This document shows, in pieces, positions 50,050 through 62,031 of a stretch of DNA of 64,000 nucleotides. This DNA is from Cryptomeria japonica (taxonomy: Eukaryota > Streptophyta > Pinopsida > Cupressales > Cupressaceae), in the NCBI RefSeq assembly GCF_030272615.1, contig NC_081415.1, forward strand, positions 601,979,644 through 602,043,643, given 5' to 3'. The first letter of the stretch is position 1, and each line of letters opens with the position of its first letter. The notes beneath the pieces are model-generated. The model was not told where the DNA came from. It did not search any database and worked only from the letters and a program-made list of their open reading frames with translations. The position numbers and the translations under genes are program-made.

Positions 50050-50890
50050 GGCTCTATGTGGAAATACACAAGGTTGAAAATCTTTACTACACATTTCTTC
50101 CTACTTCCACAAATGATATACAACCTCGGATAAAAGAATGAAACACTTCAAGCACAAATCCTTATACTGAAACTGTTCATAACATTGCTTGATACAGAAC
50201 TTTTTCCAAATTTGCATACTATAACAGAAGAACATATACTCTGGACATTTCAGTAGAATAAATATGCAAATGGACTTTGAAATCCCCTCTTTCCCTCTTT
50301 ACTAGTGTTGTTCACTAAATGGGAAAACTATTTTAGTAATTCAAATTTTCAGAGGAAATTGTTTTGCATTTGAATCCTTTGAAAATACCTGGAGATTTGC
50401 AGCTATAAAACTTGTAGATATGAAGATTTACTTCACCTTTAGCATGGTCTTTTATCACAGAGTTGCCACCTCTTGCATAGAGGATAGTTTGAACAGCAGA
50501 ACGCCACTCAACAATTATTCAATTCTTTGTTACTTCTTCGATCTCGCTGCAATCAACACTCTTCCAGGCTATTTAACACTGGTATGAACCACAGAGTCGC
50601 CACCCAAATAAGGAATTGGGGAAAATTCACATACAGTTGAAAGAACTTCTCACAACTTTCAACCATGCATTCACTGTTACTCCTTCATAAAATATGACAT
50701 GTAACACATATCACTCTGCAGGTCCAAAACAAGGAGCATTTTCTTCACCATAAAACCACTTTACACTCTATGCATACACCATGGATAGACTGGCTGGATA
50801 TGAAATTGACAGGACTAGGAACACATTCAACCTCTAACCATATCAATCGAGCATTTACATCCATTTATTCCCCAACAGAGTCGCCATTTT

Positions 50891-53800
50891 TGTTGTTCAC
50901 CAAAAGTGATAACCCAAGAACACCTGCAAATCTTTCTATGAAATGGCCAATTTCAGTCTACAAAACACATCAGGGCTTGGACAACATAACATAGGACCCT
51001 AATTGATCCTCCTGCACTTCAGGGTCTGCTAGACCTAAGGGGGGACACCCTTTTGATGCACTAAATACAACAATTACAGACACATAACGGCATCAACATT
51101 AAGTAGATAGATCATTTCACAAGCTCAATAGGTTAGGAAACATTACAGATTGGCTAGATCTGTACAAACAATAGGATGAAATAGAGCTTGGAAAGAATGG
51201 AACACACACCCCTAAACATAAAGGGAAATAGATTTGTCTTTTAAAATGTTGATCTGAAACCATCCCCAAATCTGTCAAAGACCAGTGCCTTGTTCATTGG
51301 GCAAGAGTCACACACACAAAACTATAAAATGTTAATCACAGCTGGAGATTGGTTTTCCTTACAACATATCCCTGCATTAATACCTTGTACTGATGCATTA
51401 CTCAATCCATTCATAAAATTATCAGATCTGGGACACATTCCATTGTTTATGACTGATTATAGAATTTAAACTCTTCATTAAAGAATGCCTACGAACAGTC
51501 ATACAATCTCCTTGAGATGACAAATTATAAGCCTCCTTGAGGATTCAATTCATAACAATTAAATGCATACACAGAGACAATATCATGGGAAATTTACTCA
51601 TGCCTGACACAAGTAAGACCTGCAACTAGAAAACAATCTGTCATCCTACAATGTAGCCTCTATACCCTGAATAGATCCATAGAACTTTACAGGTTTGGGT
51701 CAAGAATTTCAGAAAATGGAAGCCATGAAAACTGGAGCACTTCCTCACAGAATTCTGGAACCCTTACAACTGAGAAGAAATCGGAATAAAAAGCTGAGGG
51801 AAGAAAAACAAATCTGCAACTGAATTGCCAAGTGTCCCTTCTCTAACTGAATTTTGTTCCCGTGAAAACTGCATCCAAAATATCTCACATTTGTCAAAAT
51901 TAACCTCATAATCAGATTCCTCACTCCGAGAGCTTTCCGGCAATATATAATTCTTTATACTTTGGCTAAAATTTAGACCCTGGGCGAATTAATTCTCATT
52001 TGTGCTTAGTCATTTAAATATTTTGAATTTTTCTATAGTTTAAACTATATCATTTAATCATTTTAATTCTGATTTTTGCCTCCATTTGTGCTCTGACGCC
52101 TTGCCACGTGGCGGCTTCTGATTGGCTGATGGGGTTGAGCGGATGCCACCTGGGATGACACCTCATCAAACGCCACGTCATCTGCTTCGTCACTGCCACT
52201 TGGCTGCCACGTCATCGCCACTGGACTGCCACCTATGCGCCTACTGTGTGCCACCTCACCGGGACCTGCCTACTGGACTGCCACCTATCACGACACGTGG
52301 ATGACTCTCGTTCACTTTCGCTATTTCGCGGGGTTTAAACGATGTGCATCTTCCCTTCGCGAAATAGCGTGCACCATTGATCTCTCTCAGACTTGCTCGC
52401 TCGTTAACCGGGCCTTCGTCTGCAAAATTTTGCCTACTTGCCTCGAGAAGCGTGCCTACGTGTGGTCCAGTTGGTCTTCGTCCAGTCAACTCCTCCATCG
52501 CCTCGGGAAGCATGCTCGCACATGGGCCCACCTTGGGCGCCCATAGGCACCTTGTGTCAAAAGCCTTTAAGGCTTAGACATTATACTACTATGCGTTTTT
52601 GCATATAAATACCAAAAAATGCTCTCGCCCAGCCAATGTGGGACAAAACGTTATGCCTGTAGCTACACTTTGGAGCTTTTTTCTTGAGTTTTAATGGCGA
52701 TTTTTTGAAGCTTACATTGCTTAGAATATTAACAAATCTCTACTCCTCCTTCTACACCATATACATTTGCTTGAAAGTTTCTATTTGTCTCTTTACTCAC
52801 CACGTGAAGTGCTGGGAGAAGAGCATGTGAGAGAGGAGGTTAACTGCTCAATCGTGGAGTTTGAAGTTTGATGCCCATTCCACTTGCCACGCAGGAGGAT
52901 TAGAAACCATTTACTGCAGTTTTTAAAAAGAAAACCTTTTCATCATACCATGCAGAAGATGGCATTACACCTGCCATATTGCATTTTCTGGGAGAAACAT
53001 TATGCTGCTATTTACAACAAAGTCACACCGGTTTGCATTTGCCATTAAAATTGGTTGTATTACTACTTGTTTACCACGCAAGGGAAAGCAACGTGGGGGA
53101 GGAGTTCGGCTTTTACACCTGCCAATGTGCATTTTCCATTTGCTGTTAATAAATCAGCACTTGCCTCCAAACAGCCACGCAGAGGGAGGATTGCCAATAG
53201 TTTTAATTTGCTGTTGGATGTTCATTGCCTTCTCCATACTCCACCTTGTATTCCACGCAGGGAGGAGGCAACTTGGTTTGCATTAGCTGAAAGTTTATTT
53301 GATTTATTGCCATCTTCCAAAACCACATTGCATTTTCTGTTGGTGGTTTCTTTGCTGCCCCCTTCTTCACCATGTGAGCTTGGAGATGTGGAGGTATGTG
53401 AGGGAGGAGAGCATGGCAGCTGAAGACTGTTTGGAGAATTTACCTTGCATTTTCCTACAGATTTTCATTAACCACATGAGCATTAGCTTCCATTTGGTTG
53501 GTCTTCTACACTCCTTCTCCATCACCATGTGAGAGAGGTCTTTGGCTGGCACTTGTTTTCTTCTGGCAGCCTTCTTCAACTCCTTTTACACAGTCACTTG
53601 CATAGAATAGATTAAAATCTATCATATTAGAATTTAACTTGGAAGATTACAATTTAGAGATAATCTAATGACAACCACTCATAAACCAGGAAGGATTCTA
53701 TCACATAATTATTGAGGCATCATCCTTTCTCTTGCAATACTCCATTTATTATCATACTGCTGCAACAATGCCCAATAATATCTTTATTCTGTCACATACT

Positions 53801-55161
53801 TGCCTGGGAGTATCTACGGTCTCTTTTGTTAACTGCCAATTTGCAATTTGGTTTAGTAAATGTGCCTCTTTATTGCGACTGCACAGGAGATGAATTTTAT
53901 CATCATCACTCTTATAACATGTCTCATAATCAAAATCCGCATTTAGATATTCTGAAAAGTCTTTTATTTAACAAAGTCGCCAATAAAATCAATCCGCGGG
54001 CATGAGCCAGGTCGGGCCCCAAAGTGGGTCCAACTAAAAAAAATTTCGTTTCCAAGCAACTGACCCCTGGAATGCTTCACAGACCTCAAACACACCTCTG
54101 GAATCAATCGGCACCATTTTCGGATCATAAAATTGCATTTTACGTCTTTTAGGCAATTACGCCACAATTTTCGCATTTAATCGCGAAGACGTAATTTTCA
54201 AACCTGTCAAAACACCTTTCTGGAGCTCACCATCTGACACGCATGTACTTTGATATACAAGGATGACATCTACCAAACGGTTTCTCAAGATGAGTCCCGA
54301 GTGAAGAGATATTAATTTCCGAAAACGGCCAACTGGCTTTGTCGACACTGCGGACCTGATGAAGTCAATGTTCTGGCAACACATGATGCTTTTCTCAAAA
54401 ATATCAAACGACCTCCGTAGGCTCTCAAATTTGGAACATAGGTACCTTTAAGTACATATTAAATCTTTGAATTCTCAGTTCGATCACCAGACTGACAGGA
54501 TGCAAACGGCGTGCTCACCAAAACGGCTACATTAACTGATCTAACACTGAAAGTGCGGATAACTGAATTTGATGGCAAAATGAGTCCTTTTGAAAATTGA
54601 TCAAACGGATTGATAAAGGCTTGAAATTTGAAACGTAGCTCACCATTTATACCAACATTAGCCCGGAACAAACATTCTGACATGACGCTCACCAGGACAT
54701 TTTTACACTTGTGCAAATATCACAAACTACAAACGGATTGAGCTTTGAAAATTGAGCAACCGGATTCATAAGGACTTGAAATTTTGCAGACTGGCTCATA
54801 TTTATGCATAGAATTGAATCCATTTTTAATTTCTCCATGAAAATCAATAGGGCAAAAGATGTAATCGCTCAAAATAGGCTACTTAATAAAATCTGCATTT
54901 GTGCCTAAAATGCACTTCCAGCTCACCCCTCAAACTGGGTACCTCATAAACTTATCCAAAATGAATTATGAAAGTTGCACATCACTGAATAGGCCAAATG
55001 AAAGGTGTGGGACATGAATCTCGAGCCTTACCCTCTGAAAATCAACTGGTCCCATTTTACCCTCTCGCAAACTAGGCCCTTCAAACTTACTCGTTTAGGT
55101 ATGCAGAGAAAATTTTTGGATTGGGCCTCTAAACTTGACTCAATTTTAATCAGTCCCAACA
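50891..55161 (-). repeat. LTR d (right outer; 5' LTR of unit 3)
   Basis: 4,271 bp, intact TGTTGTTCACC and CCCAACA ends. It shares older base states with LTR a against b and c, as expected if a and d descend from the two LTRs of the founding insertion. Hairpin arms at 52319-52330 and 52358-52369 are perfect, with one change in the loop. The right end abuts GGCGT. Confidence 0.92.
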
Positions 55162-55166
55162 GGCGT
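55162..55166. repeat. Target-site duplication GGCGT, right of the array
   Basis: GGCGT follows LTR d directly and matches 26910-26914. Codon phase across the two copies is consistent with a single interrupted ORF1. Confidence 0.92.
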
Positions 55167-56363
55167 GACTTCCCCAAAATGATTAAAATTAATCTTGAAA
55201 CTAGAATTGTTGTTTACCCTATTGAAATCCTCAGTGGGGTGAACGCGTGCTTTCTCTATAGGAAAGAAGGGCATATCCGCAAGAATTGCCCGATTATTAA
55301 TAAATCTAAGGGCTTGGATAGACCTCGCAGTCAATCCGATAACCCACCACCTATTAATGAAATGATTCTGAACATGGATAAACTTAATGACACTAGCAAT
55401 AAAATCAAGAACTTGTTAAAAGGGGAAAATTCTAAAACCTTGGAGGGGGGGAAAAGTCTCGACTCTGAGAGATCTGGTGTTCCCCCCACCCCCCATTCTG
55501 CAATCTCAATTGCTCTTAGACAAATGAATGAAAATCCACAGGAGGAATTTCAGAGTGTAGGGAAAAACCTGAAGAAGAGAAGGAGGAAAAATGCTCAGCA
55601 GCTAGCATTGGAAAAAAATAGGGCAAATGGTCCTAGTAATTTAACTAATAAGACTAATCTGGACTGCATGTTAACATCTCCTATGGAGGATGATGGTCTT
55701 GAGGTCCCCTCGGAGATGAAATTCTCTAACCTAGCCCCTAATGGTGGTAATCCTAGTGCTCTTAACCCTAAGGATAGAGTCAAAGTGAGTAGTGTGTTGA
55801 GCTCGGGAGGGAGCCAGGTTGGGTTAGTGAATGCTACTTCTCATAGAAGCTCGACAGACATGGATGTCTCATTTGAGGAGACTCTAACAAAGGATCCTCC
55901 TCTCACTACCGAGGTTGAACTCCCCTCTCAAACTGAACTCACTCCTGACTCGAGTTCTGTCATCCCCCCTAAGAAGTTTGTAGAACTTGAAGAGTCCTGT
56001 GTTATTGAGGTCATTGTTGCTGACCCTAAGGCTGGTAGATCCAATCCAATATCTAGTGTTGGTGCTACTCTAGACCATTCAGATAGTTTGATGGTTTTGG
56101 CATCCTATGCTGAGACCCCGGAGTCCCCCAATCAGGGTATCGCTAGGAAAGAGTCCGAGCTAGATGAAGAAGACTAGGGAGAGGAATGTCTAGGAGAAGA
56201 AGGAGATTGGACTTTGGATACTGAAAATCCTGAGGCAATCCCCAGAAGAAGAAGGGGTAGGCCTATGGGATCCAAAAACAAGGGCACCATTAACAGAAAG
56301 AATAATGAGGAGAAGAAAGACCTCCCGAGATGCTTTAACAAGTTTAAAGCATCCAAAGAATAA
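55162..56363 (+). pseudogene. LINE ORF1, C-terminal part: zinc knuckle and basic GRP motif
   Basis: The frame continues from the left part with RDFPKMIKINLETRIVVYPI, then CFLYRKEGHIRKNC, a CCHC knuckle in which the second Cys is Tyr. A long Ser/Asn/Glu-rich linker follows to an in-frame TAG at 56175-56177. Beyond the stop the frame gives RRRRGRPMGSKNKG, an AT-hook-like motif common near the end of plant LINE ORF1, and ends with TAA at 56361-56363. The upstream extension of this frame into LTR d is a chance fusion. ORF1 is broken by two stops and the array. Confidence 0.82.
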
Positions 56364-56382
56364 ATCAATAATCTGAACCTAT

Positions 56383-57186
56383 ATGAAGTGCATCTCTTGG
56401 AATATCAGGGGTTTGGAATCTCCAGATAGGAAGCAAATGATTAGAAGGTTTGTTAACCAACATAAGAGTGCAGACTTTATTATGCTTCAAGAACTCAAGG
56501 CTGTAAAATTTACCCTGGATGTCACCCTAGAATTCATATGAAAAGATTGTATTAAAATCTCCTCAAACCATGATAGAGGTAGAGGAGGTGTTGGGATTCT
56601 TATCAACCCCAGATGGAAAGAGTGTATTGTAAGCCAAGGATGCTCACCCTGTAATAGAGCAGTATGGGTATCCCTAGATGATAATGGATCCAAATTTGGA
56701 ATTTGCTCCATTTATGCCCCTAACGATTATAGGGATAGAACTGCACTATGGGATTGGATCGTCACATTGCTAGACATCCCCTAGTTGGTGGGAGGTGATT
56801 TTAACATGATTGAAAATCGGGAGGACAAGTATGGAGGTATACCATTGGAATGGAAAGGGATGGAGAAAATTCACTGGGAAAGATTGAAGAACCGGAAGAG
56901 ACTGTTTGACCCTCTATTCTGCAAAAGGAAAGATGTCTCTGATATTTGGTACACATGGTGCAATTTCCACAGTGGGAAACATAGGATCTTTTGTAGGTTG
57001 GATAGGTTCTATGCTAATAAGGACCATTTCACCTTCAACCTAGGCAATAATGGCAGTCCTGTATCAGTTCTTCCGACCACTCTTTCAGACCACCATCCTA
57101 TCATATGTCAAGTTAGACTTAGGGACTACCCAGAGAAGCAGGGGACCCCAAAGGATAAATTTCTTCTGAATTCCAGCCTTCTCTAG
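56383..57186 (+). pseudogene. LINE ORF2, apurinic-endonuclease domain
   Basis: ATG 56383 begins MKCISWNIRGLESPDRKQM, the usual start of plant L1 ORF2, 20 nt after the ORF1 stop. Endonuclease landmarks follow: IMLQELK, GRGGVGILI, SIYAPNDY, VGGDFNMI, LDRFYAN and LSDHHPII. Interrupting stops are TGA 56539-56541, TAG 56782-56784 (where PWLVGGDFN is usual) and TAG 57184-57186, near which the frame shifts by one. The domain nicks target DNA to prime reverse transcription. Catalytic GDFN and SDH are retained, but the protein cannot be made intact. Confidence 0.85.
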
Positions 57187-59063
57187 ATACAAATGTGTTG
57201 AGTGTGGTCAAGATTGTCAGAATGTTTAACAGAAGGAGTAGATTATTGAACTCTTGTGTGGAAAGATGGAACCAGAATGTGGATAGCTGGCAAGTGCTAC
57301 TCCAAACTATAGGACAAAAGAAAGCAAGGGATTTTAGATGGAAAGAAAAAACTCTAGCTGAAAATTTCCACTTGTGTGAAGCTAAGATTCAAGACAACCC
57401 AAGCTATATTGAACTTACCCATGAAGTAGCCTTGGCCAGGGATAGACTCAGAAAACATCAGCAGGCTAAGACTAGAGGGCCCATAATTAGGGCTCGAGCA
57501 CATTGGATGCAAGTTGGAGACAAAGGATCCAAATTTTTCTTTAATATGCTAAAACAAAAACAATGTAGAGAGAAGATTGGTAGGATTTGGGTAGAAAACA
57601 GAGAAGTTAAAGAATTGGAGGATATCAAAGAGGTGTTCTTCCATTTCTATAAAAGTCTCTTCGCATCTGAAGAATTTGCTACCTCCCAAGAAGCAAGAGA
57701 AAAGTGTAGAAAGATTATTCCTCCTAAAATCTCAGAGGCAGATGCTCAGACATTAAGAGGACCTATCACTCTACAAGAGGTAACGAATGCCATCAAGACC
57801 CTGAATAATGACAAAGCTCCAGGCCTGGATGGGCTGACGATAGAATTCTACAAAGCCAATGAGGATTGGGTGAGTCATGACCTACGTGAACTCTACACTG
57901 AAGCTTTTAACACTGGCTCTCTAGGAGAAAGAATTAACAGTGGGATTATCAAATTACTTCCCAAAGATGGGGACAAATCCCTGATCAAAAACTAGAGACC
58001 GATAACACTTCTTAATGTGTCCTACAAAATTTTGGCCAAAGCTCTAGCGATCAGACTGGAAAACATTCTCCCCAAATTCATTTGTTCTACACAAATAGGC
58101 TTCATCAAAGGAAGATATATACTGGAAAATTTAATTACCAATTGGGAGGCCATGGAATGGGTGAGGAACTCGAAACAAAACACAACCATGTTCCTCCTAG
58201 ATTTCAAAAAAGCATATGACAAGGTAGAATGGGGCTTTATCCTAACTATGTTAGAAGCTTTTGGTTTCCCAATAGAATTCTACAAATGGATTATGGTCTT
58301 GCTCAAAGATGCCTCAACTTAGGTTGAAGTTAACGGATCCTTGACTCAAAGTATCTCTCTAGGCAGGTCCATTAGATAGGGATGCCCCTTAGCCCCTGCT
58401 CTCTTTGTTATTGCAGCTGATGCCCTGTTCTACATTCTTAGAGACTCTACTATCTCTCCGAAAGTTCAGGGGATCCAACTTCGAAATGGAGAAGAGTTGA
58501 TCAATGCACAATTTGCTGATGACACAACACTCTTTCTAGATATCAGAAAGCACAAATTGAATGCTTTAGAAGGAAAAATCAAGTTTCTAGAGGAGAATTC
58601 AGGAGCTAAAATCTCACAAAGAAAATCTATCATGCTTGGATGGGAGGAGCAGCGTCTGGGCTAGTTGCAGCAGTTTGGGATCCAATGGGGAGTACCTAAC
58701 AAGATAGTTAGGTACTTAGGAATTCCATTTGCAATATCCCCTTCTCTTAAAGATATGTGGCAATGGGTTAGAACCAAAATAGAAAATAAGCTCAACATAT
58801 GGGATAATAAATATCTTTCACTTGCTGAGAGAATGCAGGTTTGTCAGAAAATTCTTTCTTCCTACAATATTTATTACTCTTCAATATGGATGTTCTCTAA
58901 TTACCAGATCCTAGAAATACAGAAAACCATCAGGAACTTCCTATGGTTTGATGGAAAAGGTAAAAATAAAATGCACTTTATTAAATGGGAGTGGTGCCAT
59001 AAGGATAAGAGCTTGGGAGGCCTAGGACTTAAGGACTTGAGACTCCAAGGAAGATGGGAATGA
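57187..59063 (+). pseudogene. LINE ORF2, reverse transcriptase domain
   Basis: In frame zero of the window the order is RARAHWMQVGDKGSKFFFNM, DKAPGLDGLTIEFYK, a TAG replacing Trp before RPITLL, LAKALAIRLENILP, GFIKGRYILENLI, FLLDFKKAYDKVEW, a TAG replacing Gln before GCPLAPALF, FADDTTLFLD (58512-58541) and RYLGIPF. The catalytic FADD is intact. At least four TAG stops and a terminal TGA at about 59061 break it. Non-LTR RTs copy their RNA at the nicked target. Confidence 0.87.
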
Positions 59064-60386
59064 ACCATGGAAAGTGCTGGTTAGGAATAATATTCTAAAA
59101 ACCATGCCAAAGAAGGCCAAAACTTGGAAATCCCTCCCTTTTGTGACCTTGTCGCTAGAGACTTTGAGGTCTCAGTTCAAGGGTCTAACGTCTTCAAATC
59201 TATCTGGAAGGCCTGGAGTAGTGTGAAGCTCTTTATCAGCAATTATAGAGTTAGCAACAATGAGTTTATTTACGTGTCTAGAATCATTTGGTGGAACCTC
59301 CTACACTCATCCTAACCCTTGGCCCTTACTCACGGGTGCTCTGCCAAAGCATGGGCGACAAAAGGCATCTGTTGCTTTAAAGATATCATTGAGAATGAGA
59401 CGCTGCTAGATTGGGACAACCTTAGAGATAAATTTAACCTACTGAGTTCCCATAAGCACACATATACTTTGTTATAGAAAGCTTGCGAGAAGCTTTTGCC
59501 CAAAAAATGTAATAATGATGCAAACTGCTGTAAGGACCTTTTGTGGAATAATACCATCCCAGTGTGTAATGTTAAAACTAGCGTTATTTATAAGACCCTA
59601 ACTTATGATGAATCAATAATTTCCCATGCTAACAAGCTGTGGTTTGCAAATTTTACAGTTAAACAGTGGCAGAAGGTGTTCAATAGGCTCTGCAGTAGTC
59701 CTGTCGCTCATAAGGAAAAATGTTTTAAATGGCTGCTGATTTTAAATAGGTTACCAATCAGAAAAGATCATAACAACAATGACATCTATAACATTTGCAG
59801 GGTTCCTGAATCAATTAGACATATTTTTTTTTAGTGTAGCATTGCTAAAGAAATCTGGTTATTATTTGGTATTCAATTTCCTGTTCAATTTACTATTTTA
59901 GATGTTATAATTGGATACATTAAAGATCTAAAAAAGGACACTAACCTTTTCTGGTATGTTCTTACATCTGAGATTTTATGGCACATTTGGAAATTAAGAA
60001 ATGAAAATAAATTTTAGGGCTCAAGTAGGGCCCTTACTGAGTCTTTTCGTGGACTCACCCTTCATCAAATTCTCTTGCAAGTGGTAGTAACAATGAATGT
60101 GGAAAAGAACAAATTCTTCATATTCATAAAGGATGGAAATGCAAGGATGTTCCTTCATGAGATGGAGAACGGGTATAAATGGAAAAAGACACTCAAAGGG
60201 AAGAAAGAAGTGGACCTGGCTTTGGAGACCCTGCAAGCAGAGGTAGCCAGAGCGAGAGACCCTATCAGAGACCGGATCCAGATTCTTACAGAGCTCCTTG
60301 ACGGAAAACAAGCCGTTTGGATGGAGGGCCCCAAGGGTTGGACCACATGGATGGAAGCTCCGCAGGATCAAATCCTTCAAGGATAA
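59064..60386 (+). pseudogene. LINE ORF2, C-terminal region with zinc-binding RT motif
   Basis: The same frame continues after a short disrupted segment: KCFKWLLILNRLPIRKDHNN, then ICRVPESIRHIFF, TAG, CSIAKEIWLL, which is the zf-RVT pattern (Cys, ES..H, Cys, IW) with the Trp before the last Cys turned to a stop. Further stops lie near 59315, 59478 and 60016. The last 103 codons (60075-60386) are open and basic-to-amphipathic (LALETLQAEVARARDPIRDR) and end at TAA. Unlike the LINE at 6453, there is no RNase H. Confidence 0.75.
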
Positions 60387-60630
60387 GTGACATGGATGGA
60401 TGCACCCTTTTGTACCTCATGGATGGTTGTTCCATTTTTGGCTTAAATATTGTCGTACCATATGTATAAACTTCTATATCTCTGTTTATATTTTAGGTAA
60501 AACTGTTAAACTAGTGATGGCTGGACCTGTTGTCCAAATTGAGATATATTGGTGAATCTGTAACTGTTTTTTTGTAATAGTATTATCCCCTTATATGCAA
60601 TATTAAAAAAAATATAATAAAATTAAAAAA
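60387..60630 (+). other. LINE 3' untranslated region and A-rich tail
   Basis: About 215 bp of non-coding sequence containing CTGTAACTGTTTTTTTGTAA and ending in TATGCAATATTAAAAAAAA followed by an impure A-rich run. Position and composition fit the 3' end of a LINE. Confidence 0.7.
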
Positions 60631-62031
60631 GGATTATTAAATTTTATTTTTTTTTGAAAATTTAAATGGTTTATTATATTATTTTATTATAAGCATTCTA
60701 AAATAAAATTTAGTTCAAGGTTAGGTTAGGATTAGGGTTAGAGTTAATAATAGGGTTCAATTAGGATATGAGTTGGTGTTCCTAAGATTTAAATTGGGGT
60801 TATAGGGGTTATAGGGTTAGGGTTTAATTAGTATTAAGTTTATGGTTAATATTATGATTAAAGTTAATATGGCTAAGATATAATTACATATTTTCTTGAT
60901 CAATAAAACCTTCACATACCATAATTAAAATATAGTTAATAGTTATTAATATGTTATTCGTGAAATATTTAAACAATATATTAGTGACAATGAATAAATT
61001 ACTATTTCAAATTAACAATGCAAGTACTAGCCACTATGTAGCACTCGTTGCAATTATATTAACATTAACTTTCTTTCAATTTCAATTTCCTTTCATATAT
61101 TTTAACTTTTCTATTTTCTCTAGGATTTAATATTTATTTGCTTTCCTGCACTCCTCCTTCTTTGTATTATATGAGACTATCACTTTTTGCATATACTTTA
61201 ATTTATTATTTATATATTTTTCATTAAATATTGGTGTATTATCTCTTTGTCTTTTATTATTTTTAATTTTCTGTTCTTGCCACTTGTCATTTGTCCAAAC
61301 CTGGTGTGTATGCACCTTCACCCTTATCTCCCAACACCTTTCTTACTTTTTTTAATCTGTTTCATTTTAATTTCCTGATGCTTTCTACTATCCTCATGAT
61401 AGATCATGGAATGTGATCTAAATGTTGATGCAAATAACATTCATGCAATAGAATCCAGGAACAAAAGACAGTTCACTCAAATCCCATTTAATAAAATAAT
61501 GGCTAGATAATTAAATATTGGAAAAATACGAAGAAATTTTTACTTTCCTATTTACGATTGACTCTCCGCTGATTACGCCTAATTGGATGGCATAGAGAAT
61601 AGTTTAATTTGTCTGCACTGTAAACTTCTGTTAGATGATTCACGAAAATAGTGGTTTTGTATGTACCAATCGTATGTGATATTCTAATCAGTTGAACAAA
61701 AAAATAGCTGTTCATTATTGCCTTAAAAAGTTTCCTCATCTTTTTGATGGATCCATCCCAAACACATGCAAGACTAATTTCAGCATGCTATTCATTCAAG
61801 ACTCGTCACTACAAACAAGATAATTCAGAATTTTAATAAATCTATACTTGTATATTGACACTTGTGCACATTAGACGGAATGGGTGCACCAAAAACTACA
61901 TAATGATGAGATATTTTGCAATTTGATCCCATAAATCAAATTTTCTGACACAAGATCTGCTTTTGCCATTTCAGTTAACTTATATAACAGATACGCAGAC
62001 TAGAAAATTACCCAGATTTTATGATCATGTT
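60631..62031. other. Intergenic AT-rich DNA, with a degenerate TTAGGG-like patch
   Basis: No gene is supported. Around 60715-60830 there are several irregular GGTTAGG, TTAGGGTT and ATAGGGTT units resembling decayed plant telomere repeat, but they are too few and irregular to call an interstitial telomeric array. The right end is presumably the 3' flank and UTR of the minus-strand gene. Confidence 0.5.

Larger units (their letters stand above)
47170..50890 (-). mobile_element. Internal region 3 (3,721 bp)
   Basis: Primer site reads TGGCGACTCTGTTGGGG at 50870-50886, four bases from LTR d. Nearly identical to region 2 through gag and ORF2. Private changes include AACAATTATTC near 50510. Confidence 0.9.
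26915..55161 (-). mobile_element. Tandem LTR-retrotransposon array: four LTRs, three internal regions (28,247 bp)
   Basis: LTRs at 26915-31185, 34907-39176, 42900-47169 and 50891-55161 (4,270-4,271 bp each) alternate with internal regions 31186-34906, 39177-42899 and 47170-50890 (3,721-3,723 bp). The period is 7,991-7,993 bp. Adjacent units share one LTR between them, and only the outer edges have a target duplication (GGCGT). That is the expected product of one insertion followed by unequal LTR-LTR recombination, not of independent insertions. The coding strand is minus, set by the primer site and gag. The unit lacks protease, integrase and RT, so it depended on a partner element. LTR size and primer type recall the Ty3/Gypsy Tat/Ogre group. 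Confidence 0.93.
26475..60630 (+). mobile_element. 5'-truncated LINE split by the 28.2-kb LTR array
   Basis: ORF1 sequence at 26475-26914 and 55162-56363, ORF2 at 56383-60386 and an A-rich tail at about 60602-60630 form one plus-strand L1-type LINE once the array and one GGCGT copy are removed. The array length plus one TSD (28,252 bp) shifts the frame by one, and the ORF1 frame found on the right is the one this predicts. The left end begins inside the DUF4283-like domain, before the first in-frame ATG, so the 5' end is missing, as is usual for LINEs. No LINE target duplication could be identified in the AT-rich flanks. Confidence 0.88.

Noticed and set aside
26915-55161. Satellite DNA or segmental duplication of host sequence
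   Set aside because: The unit has LTR ends, a primer site, gag and a target duplication, so it is a retroelement array. CRISPR-like arrays were also looked for in the window and not found.
55005-56177. A 390-codon open frame running from LTR d into the LINE
   Set aside because: The first 50 or so codons are LTR sequence, also open in the other LTR copies, joined by chance to the ORF1 frame at the GGCGT junction. Only the part after 55162 is real.
60715-60830. Interstitial telomere repeat
   Set aside because: Only a few irregular TTAGGG-like units are present, with no run of exact plant repeats.
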